Counted from the stretch's first letter, positions 22,231 to 34,786 are shown. The stretch: DNA of 64,000 bases from Gyromitra esculenta (GCA_038503075.1 JBCAML010000008.1:1674001-1738000), one strand, 5' to 3'. Notes: generated from the letters alone by a model not told the origin. Numbers and translations are program-made.

Positions 22231-23251
22231 CTAAAAGTCCATCTTCACGCCGGTGCTCTTCCCATACCAGCCCTGCACTCCTCTACCCTCCCCTGCCATA
22301 AAGCCAGTAATCACCTGGTCTCCGTCCTCCAAATCATCGGCCCACTCCACCTCGGCCCCGCTTTTGTCCAACAAATCCTTCGCGGTACTCCAACTAAACC
22401 TCGTCATGGCGGGGCTCCACCCAAAGACATAATCCATGTTCCCACGCAACCACATCTTGGTCCTCTCGTCACCGGGGTACCCAGTACCCACCTCGTTCCC
22501 AGCACACAGCACATCAATCGCAGCGTCCCTCGTCACCTTCGCACACACCGACGCCGCGGACACAATGGGATAGATGCTATCAGCCTTCGCGCAAACCGTA
22601 ACCCTCGCCGTCGGAAACAGCTTCTGCAGTCTATTCTGATACGGCACCGCCGGCCCCACCGTGTCCACGTATATCTCGGCCACCTCGACCCCAGCACCGA
22701 TGACGCCCCGGATCAGCTCCGTAGTCGCATCAAACGCCTGCGCGTTCAGGTTGTAGGCACCCGTAGACGCGGAGCGCAGCATCCCTGCCGAGATCGCGGC
22801 GGGCGAGATCGAGAGCGTGGACCAGCCGAGGGACGTATGGAGTGGGGTTGAAGGGGTCGTGATTGTGCGTAGGAGGGTTGTGCGGAATGCGGTTTTTAGC
22901 TTTTTGGAGTCTGGTGTTGTGTGTATGTGTGTGTTTTCGTTAGTTTTTGGTGTTTTGTTGTACTAGGGTACGTAAGAGGGGGGAGGAGGGTATACCGTCG
23001 AATTTGTGGTCGGTGAGGATTTTGTCTTCGCTTTTGAGACAGTAGGCGATTGCGTATACCATTGGGCCCAACACGGGCCCGCGTCCGGCTTCATCGACAC
23101 CGAGGATTACGGCGCTGGTTTTGTCGGCGAGGATGGAGGCGGGGATGGGGGAGTGGTAGGTGTAGGATACGCCGGAGGTGATTTTGGGGCGGTCGATGGA
23201 TGGGAAGTCTAAGAGGGAGTCGAGGGCCGGGGGGGAACTGGTGTCGGGCAT
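22231..23251 (-). CDS. RNH201: Ribonuclease H2 catalytic subunit A
   Basis: Two exons, 23251-22996 and 22910-22231 (311 aa), with an 85-nt intron after codon 85 (phase 1). Type 2 RNase H motifs are in order: [14 protein letters not shown] with the catalytic Asp-Glu pair (about residues 51-52), D-S-K-K-L across the splice junction, YVDTVG (third carboxylate) and [20 protein letters not shown] (fourth). This eukaryotic nuclear enzyme cuts RNA in RNA:DNA hybrids and removes single ribonucleotides from DNA with subunits B and C, which are not in this window. The C-terminal WADD...GVQGWYG segment is typical of the fungal A subunit. An ACGCGT box lies 75 bp upstream. Identification is secure. Confidence 0.95.
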
Positions 23252-23325
23252 TTCACTCGGGGGGGGTGAGTTAGAGGCGGTGGATGGCAGCGGTGGATTG
23301 GGTTGAATTGGAGAACGGGAAGGGG

Positions 23326-23331
23326 AACGCG
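23326..23331. promoter_or_regulatory. MluI cell-cycle box upstream of RNH201
   Basis: ACGCGT within GAACGCGTTGG, about 75 bp upstream of the RNH201 start codon. It is consistent with S-phase expression of a replication/repair gene by analogy with yeast MBF targets. Unproven here. Confidence 0.35.
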
Positions 23332-25775
23332 TTGGGTTGGGAAGACGCGCCGAACCCTAACCCTGGTCGCGTGGTGGTTGGGCGGGCTTTGGTCGGGATT
23401 TTTGGCAGGCTTCCGGTGGCTGCTTGGGTTTGGCTGTTTTTGCTGATATGTTTCAGGCCAGGCCATTCGGCGGGGGTGTTTGCTTGCTTCTTGTTCGTTC
23501 GAGTGATTTTCTGTGAATCTGGCTGGTCCAGATTCCGTCTGCTGGGCTGTTTCTTCGGCAGCTCTGGAGCTGGGTCTATGCTATCTCGGAGTTTCTCTAG
23601 CCCGTCGTGGGAGATCACAGCCAAGTGAGTTGAGTCGGTGCCTGCAGTTGACCTGACATTCAGAGATCAAGAGTGTATAAATCAGCCACAACGGGGAGCT
23701 GGCCACCAAGTTTCAGATGGTGCGGTTCTGCAGGGCCAAGCTGCTGGAATCCATGTCCCCATAGAATTCCATCTGGTGGGGGACGCCAGGCCCTCTCTTC
23801 CGACAGCCCACACCTTGCAACCCAACCATCCAACGCCCAACGCCCTCAACCCACAGCCCGTCTCAGAGATTGAATTCAACACCAACGACCAACCTACCTA
23901 TTCATCTAATACTCTTGGAAACAGAACCGCACATAGAGAGTCATTTCTCATCATAACACAAGTATCTTCCATCACAATCCATCATTCAATTTCTGACGAC
24001 CGCCTAAAATCCAGAGGCCAGGGGAAAACTGAAGCATCTACGCAAGCTATCAAAAGAGTAAGAGCTAAATAGATTAGTGCATTAAAACCTCTCCAAGTTC
24101 CAAAGGATGTGTTATACAACATTCAACGTTACTTCAACCCGCTGACAGCAGACATCGAAATATTAACACCAGGCTTCGACCTTCCTCGGAGTTTGAGGTA
24201 CCCATATTAAAGTGCTATCAATCAGCAACTACGCCATCATTCCGACTACCAGTAACCCGATACATGGCACCACGATATCATGGGATTTTCCCCCACCATC
24301 ACAAGCATCTGCATGGTTATCTGTGATTCGGTACATACATGGTACGAAGAGGCAATGGCATTTACTTCTATCGAACAGGGGCGTTAGCGGGATCTACTTA
24401 AAACGAAAACATACTGCACAGAATATTCGACTTAGATATCTACCCTCCCTCCTATCTATCTAAAGAGAGGACTAATGTCTAGAATATTGTAGGAAAGCAC
24501 TCACAATGCCGTAAAAATCAGAGCCATGTGTCCAGCTTGTCTGTATTGAACATCCTAGCACAGAGAAAGAAGCACGATCGCATTAAGAAATCAAACACAA
24601 CGATAAAATTGACTATAGCCATGGATATCGAGCTGCTTTTAAGATACAGAAATAGCTTTCCCCTCCTCTGAAAGTCGTAGCTAACTCAAAATACACACAG
24701 GAGGAACGTCAACGACATTAAAAATAAATTCAATTAACTTTCCAGCAACGTAACTTTATTTTTTTCACCGCCTACTCCTAAGGACGGACATTGTTTCGTT
24801 TGGAAGGCGCCTATCGAGTGATGATCTGTGGAAACTTTGCAGTTACATTGGCCTATCTGGTGAAGATAGGAAGGGACGGAGTGGCTCTGGGACGTGATGA
24901 GTTTAACGTCGAGACGTTTACGTCTTTCTTGGCTAGTATTGGGTACAACTACAGCACCGAGAGGGGGGGTGAAATTGGTACATCATTCTCATGAACACGG
25001 GAGTGAATCGGTAATGCTACAAAGTTCTCAAAGGTAATACGGTAGTCATCCTGACATACTCCTACACTTTCTAACAATACGGTACCAAAAACACCCCACT
25101 TTCCGGTACTGGGAGTTTAGGAATAGAGATGTATTAGAGGGTGGATCTAGGATCGTGGTAGTGGTCGTATTGAATGGTTCAGATTGAGTGTTTACTCGAT
25201 TGGTGATTAGCAATGCGAGGCTGCATGCTTTGCCCTGAAGAACTTCGAATTATGCTGAGTGATATATCATGAACAGCCTATACAGATAGACAGATATTTC
25301 ATACACGCATCCATGAACAACCTATACAGTTCAAAGTGCGCAGCCTACCTAAGCCCTCAATTCGAATTCCTAGATCCGCCCGCCTGACAGCGAGACTATG
25401 TAGCACCTCCTGAGCTGTAAATTCCACCGCACTGAGTCTTTCCCACTCCACTTCCACAAAGCCAATCTGAATAAATACCGCAATCTTTAAAAAAAATCTG
25501 CACACGGCGACATAGGACGTCCTATACGCATCAAGGAGGATTTAGCCAAAACCCCAAGAGCTAGCTGTCACATCACATCGCCTCAGGAAAATCAAAATGC
25601 ATTTTTTTCTTTTTCCATTCTTTCTTTTTCCCTTTTCTCTCAGTGGCCTTTCCATTTCCGTCCCCGCACCTTCCCCTCTCCCCTCTCCCCTCTCCTGCTC
25701 GCGGTAAAATCACCAATCACAGAAAAATATATTCACCAATAAGCTATTCCAAAGCCACCATTAAATAGATACGCC

Positions 25776-25795
25776 TCCGAGTGATTTTCCATGAC
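25776..25795. repeat. Dispersed 20-bp box, copy 2
   Basis: TCCGAGTGATTTTCCATGAC. It matches the box at 10096-10115 at 18 of 20 positions. Confidence 0.35.
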
Positions 25796-26215
25796 CGCTT
25801 CACACCCTTTCTTTTCTCCCTTCCCCTCCCCTCACCCTTCCTACACCGCAAATCACCCACACCATACATTATCACTCACCCGGGATAGAAAATCCGACCA
25901 TACATATACATACAGATCTCACAACCGCTTCTTCCCCCCCTCGCCGCCCATTTCCCCCCCCTCCTCCCCGGGGCTATCTCCTGCAGGATGAACTAACATC
26001 TGCAACACCCTTGACCACCACTACCTACCGTGCGTACGTAGAAAAGTAATAATAATAAAATAATAATACGAAGAAGTACCTACCTACCTACTATCACACA
26101 CCTCCGCCAAACACGCATAAAAAAAAAAAATCTAATCCACAATCCCCACAAAGTCTAGACTCTCTCTCTTCCCCAAAAAAGCCGATACTAAGTGGTAGGA
26201 TTATCTACCGTATTT

Positions 26216-26230
26216 CAGGGTTAGGGTTAG
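26216..26230. repeat. Short interstitial telomere-like repeat
   Basis: CAGGGTTAGGGTTAG contains two TTAGGG-type units. Related CCCTAACCCT decamers occur near 1612, 23354 and 28231, all outside genes. Confidence 0.5.
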
Positions 26231-26341
26231 TGTTGAGGGAGTTTTTTTTTTTTTCCTTCAACAGCCGGGGAGGGATGGAGGGAAAGTTGTGAGGAGCCGG
26301 GGTGTATTTTTTTGGGGGGGGAGGGGGGCCGGGTTTTTGGT

Positions 26342-26480
26342 AATGTATGTATGTATTCATGTATGTATTCATGTAGGTATGTAGGTAGGTAGGTACATGT
26401 ATGTATGGGATGTATGTATGTATGGGTTTTTATCCGGGCGGAATGGATGGATGGATGGATGGATGTAGGTATGTGTGTGA
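26342..26480. repeat. Compound tetranucleotide microsatellite
   Basis: Interleaved GTAT, GTAG and GGAT repeats. The cleanest run is the (GGAT)n of about 24 bp near 26443-26466. One TACATGTA palindrome is embedded at 26394. Confidence 0.8.
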
Positions 26481-28747
26481 GAGTAGGGTTGGGATGGATG
26501 CAATGCGGGTGGGTTTGGTGTTGTGGACGGGTATGTAACTGTGTTTTGCTGTGGAGTGGTTTTTGGTTTTGGTTTTGGTGATGGTGATGGTGGGAATAGC
26601 TATGGTTATGGTTATCAGGATGGGATGAAATTGCTGGAAACAACCTACGAAGAGTGCGCTTTTTTTCCTCTCTGCGAGAGTGTGAGGTTGGTGGTGGTGC
26701 ATCAGGGCAAGGTTGGGTGGGAAAGAAAAAAAAAAGTCAGACTGGTTGCACACCGCACCGCTGATCCGGGTTGGTCGGTCTGCTTTTGGAGGGATTCTGG
26801 AAGCTGGGCATTGGATTCCATGACAAGGTTGCTCGCCTGCCTGCTGGTCATGGGTTTCGTGATTGACATAAGCAACGGAGCACGAGAGCCATGGGTCTCA
26901 AGGTGCAATTAGTACAAGTTATCCGGGCGGGAGTGGACAGTCCGGAGTGTGTCTGGAGCCCAGAGCAGAGCCCGGTAAGTACTCTACGTGTACGTAGGTA
27001 GCTAAAGTAGCCCCAACGGCTTTTTTAAGGGACCGAGAAGCTAGAGTAGAGTAGGGCACATCACGGCGACCAGGATCACGAGCGAAAGGGGGAAGGGGCG
27101 ACAATGCACGAGGATCATCAGTGTCGTTCCCTGACAGATGATAGCCTTTCCTACTTTTGACCTCATCCACTGATTCTGGGGGCGTCACTCTCTTTTATGT
27201 GTTGGTGGGTGATATCGTTTGGGTTTTTGGTTTCTGCCGCGGGGATGATAGTGGTTCTTCTTTTCTCTCCTCTCGTTCCTGCTAGACACGGTTTTCCCCT
27301 TCTTCGCACGTTGTCGTGCTGTGGCTTTGTTTGTTTCCAGCATTTTTTTTGTTTTGCTTCCTTTGTGTGCAGCGTAACGGGCGGTGTAAGCTTGTTCCTC
27401 GCTTGGTTTCAGGGAGCCCATCTGCCATCGAATAATTGCAAGCCGAAGGGGGCAGATTCAGACACTACGGAACACCACCACCACCTACCGTCAGGCAAGC
27501 AAGCAGGCAGGTAGGCAGGCAGGGGCCCGGAAAGCAACGCGAGAGGAGATCCATCCATCAAGCACAGCACGCAGGACAGACACACTCTCCATTCCCCTAG
27601 ACGAATCTGAGCTAGGCTCGCATCTCCATCCCAGGCTGCGCCATCCCCGCTCCCAGAAACGTGGGCGGCTCTACTACTGAGATCCGGCCTAAACCAAAGC
27701 TGCCGGGCTGGTTTGATTTACTTTTTGGGATTGTTGCTGTTGCTGCAACACGAGATTACTTCTCTTCCTCTCCACCACGGAAACCGCCTCGTCTTGGTTG
27801 GAGTGAGTGAGTGAGTGAGTGAGTGAGCCTGTCTGTCTGTCTGTCTGCTTGCGGCGTATCTGTCGTCCTGTCTTGCCATCCTGACAGATTTCCCATCTCT
27901 CCATTCTATTTTCTAACAGTAAAGCGTAGCATAGCGTTGCTGCTGTAGCTTCTCGCCGGTACCTTCTCTCTTTTTCCTTTCTCTCTTTCCTTCTTTCTTT
28001 CTTTCTCTCTTTCCCCACGCTCTCTTCTTTTTTTTCCCGACTCTGCAGCAGCTGAGCCTGAGTCTGAGTCTGATCGTGTTCCTGCTTCTTTGTTACCTTG
28101 CTCGCTCTGCCTCTCCTGGTTACGCTCTGGCTGTGCTACTGCATCCGCCCACACAGCCATCCACCATCCACCCACCCACGCACCCATACCACATACATCC
28201 ATACACACTGTTGCTACCAGACCACACAACTCCCCTAACCCTCCCCTCTCCCACATACCACCCCCCAGCGTCATCCCGTCCCTTTCCTCCCCTCCAATAC
28301 CATCATCCCGCTGCCCGCGTTTAAGCCGCACGGAAAAATAACGTCTCCAGCACGCTCCACTTCGCTCCGTCCCTCCGCTCCACTCCACCGTGCTCTGCTG
28401 TACCTCCACCCCAACATCTCTCCATACTGCAGCTGCTCCACGCCCCGACACGAACCTTCAATTCCAATTACTGCAGTCAACCACATCCCCGGACACGCTC
28501 TCACGACACCCCCTCTCAGACGCTCGGACCGATCTCCCACCCACCACCCCATCCTATAGAAGGTGAATACATACAGGGGAAGGGGAAGCAAGATAAGATA
28601 TAAAAGAAATTAATCTTCTCTCTAGGGCCCGGGAAAGAAAAAAATAAAATAGAGAAAAAGGGAACAGCAGATCCGATTCCCAATCAACCCTCTCGAATTC
28701 TCTACAACCCTCCAACCCCTCCACTGTCCACGCACGCTCGACACACC

Positions 28748-31191
28748 ATGGCCCACACCGCCGTCGCGTCCGCTGCGTCGGACGACGGCGAGGACATCGG
28801 CGCGCGTTTGTTGAAGCTTAACTTACCTCGAAGGCCTCTCATCATGGATAGAATATCGGGCCCGCGCGGAGAACACTGTCGTCATCCCGAGTCGGAGAAT
28901 TGCTGGTGCTACGAGTACCTTACGCTACTGGACCGGCCAGAGTACAAGGACAAGTGGATCCCAGATATCCCGGAGCCACAGGAGACGAGGGTTTTGATGA
29001 ATGGTACTACGAGGGAGGGGGCTGCAAAGGATGGGGGAGCTTCCACTGCTTCTGGGAGTGCTGCTACGGGAACGAATGGGGTTGCAAAGGTTCCGGAGAA
29101 GAAGAAGTTTAGTCTGGGGCAGTACAGTAACAGGAAGGCTGCTGGGAAGGTCCCGTCAAAGACCAATCCCCTTTCTGCTGTTGTTGCTGCTGGTGCTGGG
29201 TCGAAGAATTCTCCGGTCACCACAGGTGATAAAAAGTCAGTCTTTTTTTTTTTTTTTGGTTTTTTATCATTATCACCATTATTATCCTTTTGTGCTCCTG
29301 TGGGGCACACGTGCAGTGTGGAAGCTGCAGGTGTTGGAACTGCAGAAGTGCTGACCGAATTCGTGTAGATCTATGGAATCTTCATTGGATTCTCAGGAGT
29401 CCGTACGGAACTCGAAAGAAGCTCGAAGAAGCCCCTCACGAACACGGGACGAACCTCTACCGAAGAAAGGACAGCGGACATCCAGTCCTCTACCACCTCC
29501 CCCGCCCCCTGCACCGCTTACTCTGAACCTTCCTCCATTACCCCCATTGCTCAGTCCTACCCTCCCTCCAGCCGTTGAAGCGGCGCTCGCCCTTGACAAT
29601 GACAATAGATCACGCGCTGCTAGGGATGACGGCTACGAGAGCTCGAGTACTCTGAACAGCTCACGCAAGCGACCACGCGCTCCATCTGACACTGAAAAAT
29701 TCAGTCGGAAGACCGTCGCGCCAGGCAAGAAACCGCCCAATTCCAGTGCCAACACCCCGTCTGCGCGCTCCCCCCGCCATACAAACGTTTCTCCCACGAA
29801 GGCCATTGGAAACAAGACCATCCCCAAAAGCGGCCTTGGCGGCAACATAACCCCCAAACCTGTTGCCTCGAAAACTGTGGGGAAGCGACCGGCGAGCCCA
29901 AAATCATCCTCACCATTACCGAGGATTCCAAAGACATCTTCAAAATACCCGCCGACTCCCGCAGGTACCTTGGAACCGGAGAAAAAGTCGCGTATCGTCA
30001 AGTTGAAATATCACAAACGACGCGCGAAAGATATCGCGACCCTGTTAAGGTTGAAACCTAACCCTAAGCGACCTCGCCAAGACGACGATCACCACCTACC
30101 GGCGCCAGCCGCGAAGCGGCAGAAGGCACCTGAAAGCTTAGCGGTCTCGGCTGCGTCGGGGAGATCGCCAGCTTTTAAGTCGCCCGCGCTGAAGGTACCA
30201 AAGGAGAGGAATCTGATCACAACACCACCAAAGAAGACCAATGGCAACCCTGCTACGGCTGCGTTGAAAAGGACTGGTTCGGAGGGTCAACCTCAAACAC
30301 CTCACAAAGAGGAGAGGAATGGGATTGGGCGGAAGCCGTTGGATAACTCGACTCAATCGAAGGTGGAACAGTTCAGAACGGAATATCAGAAGTAAGCCCA
30401 ATTCTCTTCAATTCTCTTTTCGTCTGTACTTATGATGCTAACTGCCTTTTTTTCTCTTTTCTGACAGATATGCGGATTGGGGTAGAGAATTAAAATATGA
30501 AGCGGATCGAACGTTTAAGAGCCAAGCGGATGCGAGTATGGATAAGGAGAGATTCCGTTATGCGATAGTAGTTGCGCTCGACTCAGTGCTGTGTTACATC
30601 CTCTCCTTCATGTGTGAAGAGGAGGCCAAGGCACTCGAGCAACGCTCTCCTCCAGTTGACATGTGGCGATCCATTGTCCCCTTATCTAAATTCGTCGCCG
30701 ACAAAGCCTCTTCATACCCCCCTCTCCACGGCCTCTGCAAACAGCTTGAGGCGACCATCCGACAGCACCTCTTCGACATGGAAATCAACGTATTCGAGAA
30801 GCTTCCTCTCCCAGACACAACCTCTAAAGCCCCGACTCCCGACTCAGGGACCAACGGAACATCAAACGACCGTGCAGCGTACCTTAGGTACAAGACGTCA
30901 ATCATCAAAGAGGCCCGTGAGCTGAAAGACTGCTGGCTGGAGGGAACACGGCATCTCACACACGACGACATACAGAACCGCTTCCCGCAAACGTTTGCTC
31001 AGCGCGCGCGGAAGTTTGTAGATCCCGCTAACATCACGCCCCGGATCGGGAAGTACAAACATCCCTTTCAGCTTCCATTACACCGCAACACGACGATGCT
31101 CGAGGCTCTCAATTTCGGATTCTTGTTTCTCCAGGAGTGGGTTGCGGCCGAGGGGATACGGTTCCAGAGTAAGCTTGCTGGGTGTTTGTGA
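28748..31191 (+). CDS. Ell-binding-protein (Ebp1)-like nuclear protein
   Basis: Three exons, 28748-29235, 29369-30391 and 30468-31191 (744 aa), phases 2 and 2. The N-terminus carries a short Cys/His segment (EHCRHPESENCWCYEY). Residues ~165-480 are a long disordered, Pro/Ser/Lys-rich region with nuclear-localisation-like clusters. Within it lies KLKYHKRRAKDIATLLRL near residue 375. The last ~240 residues are an ordered helical domain (YADWGRELKYEAD, RYAIVVALDSVLCYILSF, then MLEALNFGFLFLQEWV). That C-terminal domain plus the KLKY...K motif resembles fungal Ell-binding proteins, which work with Ell and Eaf in the elongating RNA polymerase II complex. I recognise this from memory only, so the functional name is moderate confidence; the gene model itself is good. 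Confidence 0.75.
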
Positions 31192-32943
31192 ATGGGGAGG
31201 AGGAGAGAAGATGGGAGGATGGATGGATGGATTAATTCATTGATTTAGGTGCATCATTACTAATGATCTTTTCCCCTTATCTCTCTTTGTTTCGTTGGAT
31301 CCTGGGGGGTTTTCTCTTTTTTTGCCATATAAGGGAGTTTTTTGTGTCATACATTGTTCTTTTCCTCTATATTTCCCACCCTCTTCTAAAAACCACCACC
31401 TCATTACAGCGTTAATTCCCGGATTTTACTTTTTTTTTCATTTTTTCACTGCATGACGGGGAATTTTGCGGGCGGGGATGGGCTTGGTTCGGATAAGCAA
31501 GCGAGCATCTACGGGTGGAGGGAAGAGGGAGGGGAAAAAATGGCGACCAGGCGCTTTATGTCGTTACGATTGATTTCTTAGCTTTTTTTTTCAATATCTT
31601 GTGTTAACTTGCAGGCCGAGAGAGAGAAAAAACTTCGCTCGGTTGTTTTTTTGTTGGAGTATTCTTTTTTTTTTTGTGGGTCCATCCTTTCGCCCTTTTT
31701 ATGGGATTTACGATTATTCTTTTTTGCAAAGGGATGGAAGGTTTTTTTTTTTCGACTCTCCTTTTTTGTAACTATTATTTTACCGACACATACTTACCTT
31801 TTTTTTTGGTATTTTTTTGTGTTTTTTTTATTTTCGACGGCACCTCACCTCGCCTCCTCCTTTAAAAACATTCCTCTTACTTACTCTATGATAGTCTTTA
31901 TTGTTTATTATTTACTACCTATTTTAGGACGGACGGAGGGATGGAGGAAGGAAGGAAGGAGACGGAGGTGTCAATGGAAGGTAGTAGTTACAAAATTCCC
32001 TTTTTTTTTTTTTCTTTTTTTCATAGGCGTGTGTGGGCAGGATAGGGATGGCCTTTTCTTTTCTTTTCTTTTTCTTCACGTTTTTCCATCAGGAAATTGC
32101 GGAAAGGAGGGAATTGAGGTGGAGGGAGGGGGGTGTAAGTACTTCTGTTTATATTTTATAGGTGGATATTCTCCCTTTTTTTTATTTTTTTTGTCTGGTT
32201 TGTTTGAATAGATGAAGTGGGGGGTTTTTTTTGGGGGGGGGAGTACTTACACGCCTGGCTTTTATTCCTTCTAGTTGTCTGGGGAAAGTTAGGATGGTCT
32301 GAAGGGAGGGAAGAGGAAAAGGGGAGGGGGGAGAAGTGATGAAAAGAGGGGGGTTGGGGGGGGGAAGGGAGAGGAAAGGAGTGGCTGTATTATATCTATT
32401 TCTTTTCTTTTCTTTTTCTTTTCTCTTCTTTTGTATTTAGGGGGTGCCTGGTAATGAATGGATTTACTTCAGGTATTCAAAATAGTATGGACATGGTTGG
32501 TTTGGTTTGCTCACTGGTGGGATTGGGATTGGTTGCTTTTTGTTTGTGACAAACTTGTTTGTTTAGAAGAGTAGCCGGGAGTGTTTTCAGGCCGAGTGAG
32601 AAGTTGTGGATAAAGAGCTCTCTGGCCCGTGGCGGTGGTGGTGGTGAGCAGTGCAGCAGCCTGTGGAACCAAACAATATTTGGCCAGGGCGTTGTGCTAC
32701 AGCCGAGCATGGAAGTTGATCTCGGCGTACGGGATTCATGCTGGAGAACGTAAAAATGCGTTTCAAGCGGGATGCTGCGTATAAACGTTGAAACGCCGGA
32801 TTAGCCTGGCTGGTTTCAAGAGGAAGCACTTTATAAAAAAAAAAAACCGCTCCCATCAACATCCCTCCTGCTCTCCATCAACTCGAGCATAACCCACCAA
32901 TTACTTACAATAGTTACCAACCTATCCTCTAAACTTAACAGCC
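31192..32943. other. Intergenic region, T-rich
   Basis: 1.75 kb of strongly T-rich, low-complexity DNA downstream of the Ebp1-like gene. The 200-codon plus frame at 31609-32211 is almost all Phe/Leu/Val from poly-T tracts and is not credible. No RNA gene was seen. Confidence 0.55.
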
Positions 32944-33285
32944 ATGGCCAAAGTCCTTCTTCCGAGAACTGCCAAATCCAACCGCGTCGATAACCTAAAG
33001 AACAGGATCGCTGGTGTGAAGGCCATCATCGAAAACGCCTTTAACAGCATCCAGGATGTCAAATCGCAGATTCGGGGTCTTATTGAGGTCCGCGAGGAGC
33101 TTAGCGATTCGAGCTCCGACTACAAAGACTACCCGGATTACGCCGATAGGGACCGTAAAGCCTTTGCACAAAATATCACCGAAGCCAATGACAATATCAA
33201 AGAGCTTCAGAATTCTATCAGGTACTGGTCAATTGAGCTCACGAATCTGCAATTCGAGCTAGAGGTCGTCAAGAAGATACCCTAG
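32944..33285 (+). CDS. Small coiled-coil orphan, family member B
   Basis: An intronless frame of 113 aa starting MAKVLLPRTAKSN in a good start context (CAGCCATGG). The block RVDNLKNRI...IIENAFNSIQDVKSQI (residues 14-43) aligns ungapped to members A (20273) and C (43925). It is followed by an acidic, Tyr-rich linker (SSSDYKDYPDYADRDRK) and a second helix (ITEANDNIKELQNSI), then RYWSIELTNLQFELEVV. The heptad-like spacing of Leu/Ile/Val suggests a two-helix coiled coil. There is no signal, membrane span or known motif. It lies between the Ebp1-like gene and RRP4, and shares no context with A or C. Confidence 0.6.
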   Translation: MAKVLLPRTAKSNRVDNLKNRIAGVKAIIENAFNSIQDVKSQIRGLIEVREELSDSSSDYKDYPDYADRDRKAFAQNITEANDNIKELQNSIRYWSIELTNLQFELEVVKKIP

Positions 33286-33623
33286 TAAGCTTGTGACCTT
33301 TGGATATGTTAGATATGTGGTTTTCCTTTATTCGGAGCTAGTTTATCGATGTCTACGTTCATTTTGTTCCAATGTCTCTCTACATTCGGCGTGGTCTTTG
33401 GTTGTTTAAGTTACTGGTCTTGAAAATAGCGAACGTACCATATAGATTACCTTTGTAGAATCCTGGTAAAATATCTCAAAACAACCGCTTGCCCTAAGAG
33501 TATATCTTCTCACTTTTATCGGGAACCTCTTCGTGAAAAGAAAGAAAAAAACAACGCTAATATTATTGGTAATGATTATGGTTTCTCTCTCCCGGAACCC
33601 CCCACAAATTTTTTGAAAGCGAG
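33286..33623. other. Intergenic region between convergent genes
   Basis: 338 bp, A/T-rich. It is the shared 3' flank of orphan B and RRP4. Confidence 0.5.
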
Positions 33624-34786
33624 TCAGATTCTCATACAGCTAGCCAGTGCCTTCTCAACACATCTCCTCCCCTCATCGCCTTCCAAGCTCTCATCCCCAC
33701 CTTCCCTCTCCTCCGTGCTTTCTTCTACAGCCGCTTCGTAAACCGCATTTAGCATCTCCTCATCCACCCTGACATCATGTCTCACGAGTGCTCGAACGCA
33801 ATTACCCACTCTCGCGATCTCTTTCCGTGTCGCGGGGGCGATATATTCATTCACGGATGAGTATATCGCCTCACTAGCTTCCTCCTCGAGCCGCGTGATG
33901 CTAGCTTCTTTACCATCCCTTCCTCCCCTTCCCTCAAGACTTGTTTTCTTTGAGATCCAAACGTATCCATTCACGCCAAGAATAACATCCACCTCCCCGC
34001 CCCCGTTAGCAGTTACTAGAGTAAGCACATGCGATTTGGATCGCTGGATACCCTTCGCATCAACTTTGACGAAATGGCCGTTCCGGAGCTTTCCATATTT
34101 CAGTGAGCGGGTGTGGAGTGATGCAGCGCCGTCTTGGAAGAGGGATTGGACTTCGGCAACGAGGAGGTCGCCCTCGGAGAAGAATGTACGGATTTGGAGC
34201 TCGTCGGTGGAAGTACGTTTACGGAGGATACCCCCGGGAAGATTGATTGAGGAGAGGAGAAGGTGTGCGGTTTGTGTGCTATTTATGTCGACTTTCCAGC
34301 GTTTTGATTGTACCTGTTGGCAATAACCCAGTCAGCTCTGATCCCAGTCTGCGTCACACCCCTCAAGACAGTAGTGGGGGGGGGAAGATGGACCTCCATG
34401 ATCCTTCCCACGACCAAATCCCCAATATCTGGTGTATATCGTGCCCTTAATGGCTTCACACTCAGTAGCTTGTTAACCTTCGTCACCGTCCCCGCAACTG
34501 TCGCGACAATACTCGTCCCAGCTTCTTCCCCTTCCTCAGTCACAGCGAGGTATGTTCCGTGCCCCCTCATCCACTGTGGGTCGCTTGTCACCACTTCTCC
34601 AGGAGTGACGATTGCTGTTCGTCCTCCCCTCCTGTTCTGTTGAGGTGCGCCGGACATGGGAACGTCGCCTTCCATGTCTTCTTCGCCCTCTTCTGCGCCG
34701 GAATGTTCATCATTATAGCTGGGCCTTGAGAATTCTGCAAATGTGCTCGCATGGATTTGCCGCGGTGGCAGGATGGAAATTGGCAT
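33624..34786 (-). CDS. RRP4: Exosome cap subunit Rrp4
   Basis: Two exons, 34786-34394 and 34313-33624 (360 aa), joined in phase 0 across an 80-nt intron. The N-terminal domain shows TPGEVVTSDPQWMRGHGTYL, a hallmark of Rrp4. The S1 RNA-binding domain follows (GDLVVGRIMEVQSKRWKVDI) and the KH-type domain carries the GVNGYVWI signature (GxNG). The protein is one of three S1/KH cap subunits that thread RNA into the nine-subunit exosome barrel in nucleus and cytoplasm. The length is usual for fungi. It is arranged head-to-tail with the Pumilio gene (857 bp upstream) and convergent with orphan B. Identification is secure. Confidence 0.94.

Larger units (their letters stand above)
23252..28747. other. 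5.5-kb gene-poor region
   Basis: No frame here has recognisable domains. The minus-strand frame at 23271-23624 (117 codons) and the plus frame at 23638-24072 are low-complexity and not called. The region holds the 20-bp box copy 2 (25776), a telomere-like GGGTTAGGGTTAG (26217), tetranucleotide microsatellites (26342-26480; 27803-27850 with GAGT and CTGT runs) and TACATGTA at 26394. The last ~700 bp are strongly pyrimidine-rich and are the likely promoter/leader of the next gene. Small undescribed genes cannot be excluded. Confidence 0.45.

Noticed and set aside
23271..23624. 117-codon minus-strand frame directly upstream of RNH201
   Set aside because: It ends just before the RNH201 start and overlaps its promoter and MluI box; the sequence is low complexity. 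It could be a leader frame but there is no support for a protein.
31609..32211. 200-codon frame rich in Phe
   Set aside because: It arises from poly-T tracts, has no plausible membrane-protein organisation and shows no start context.
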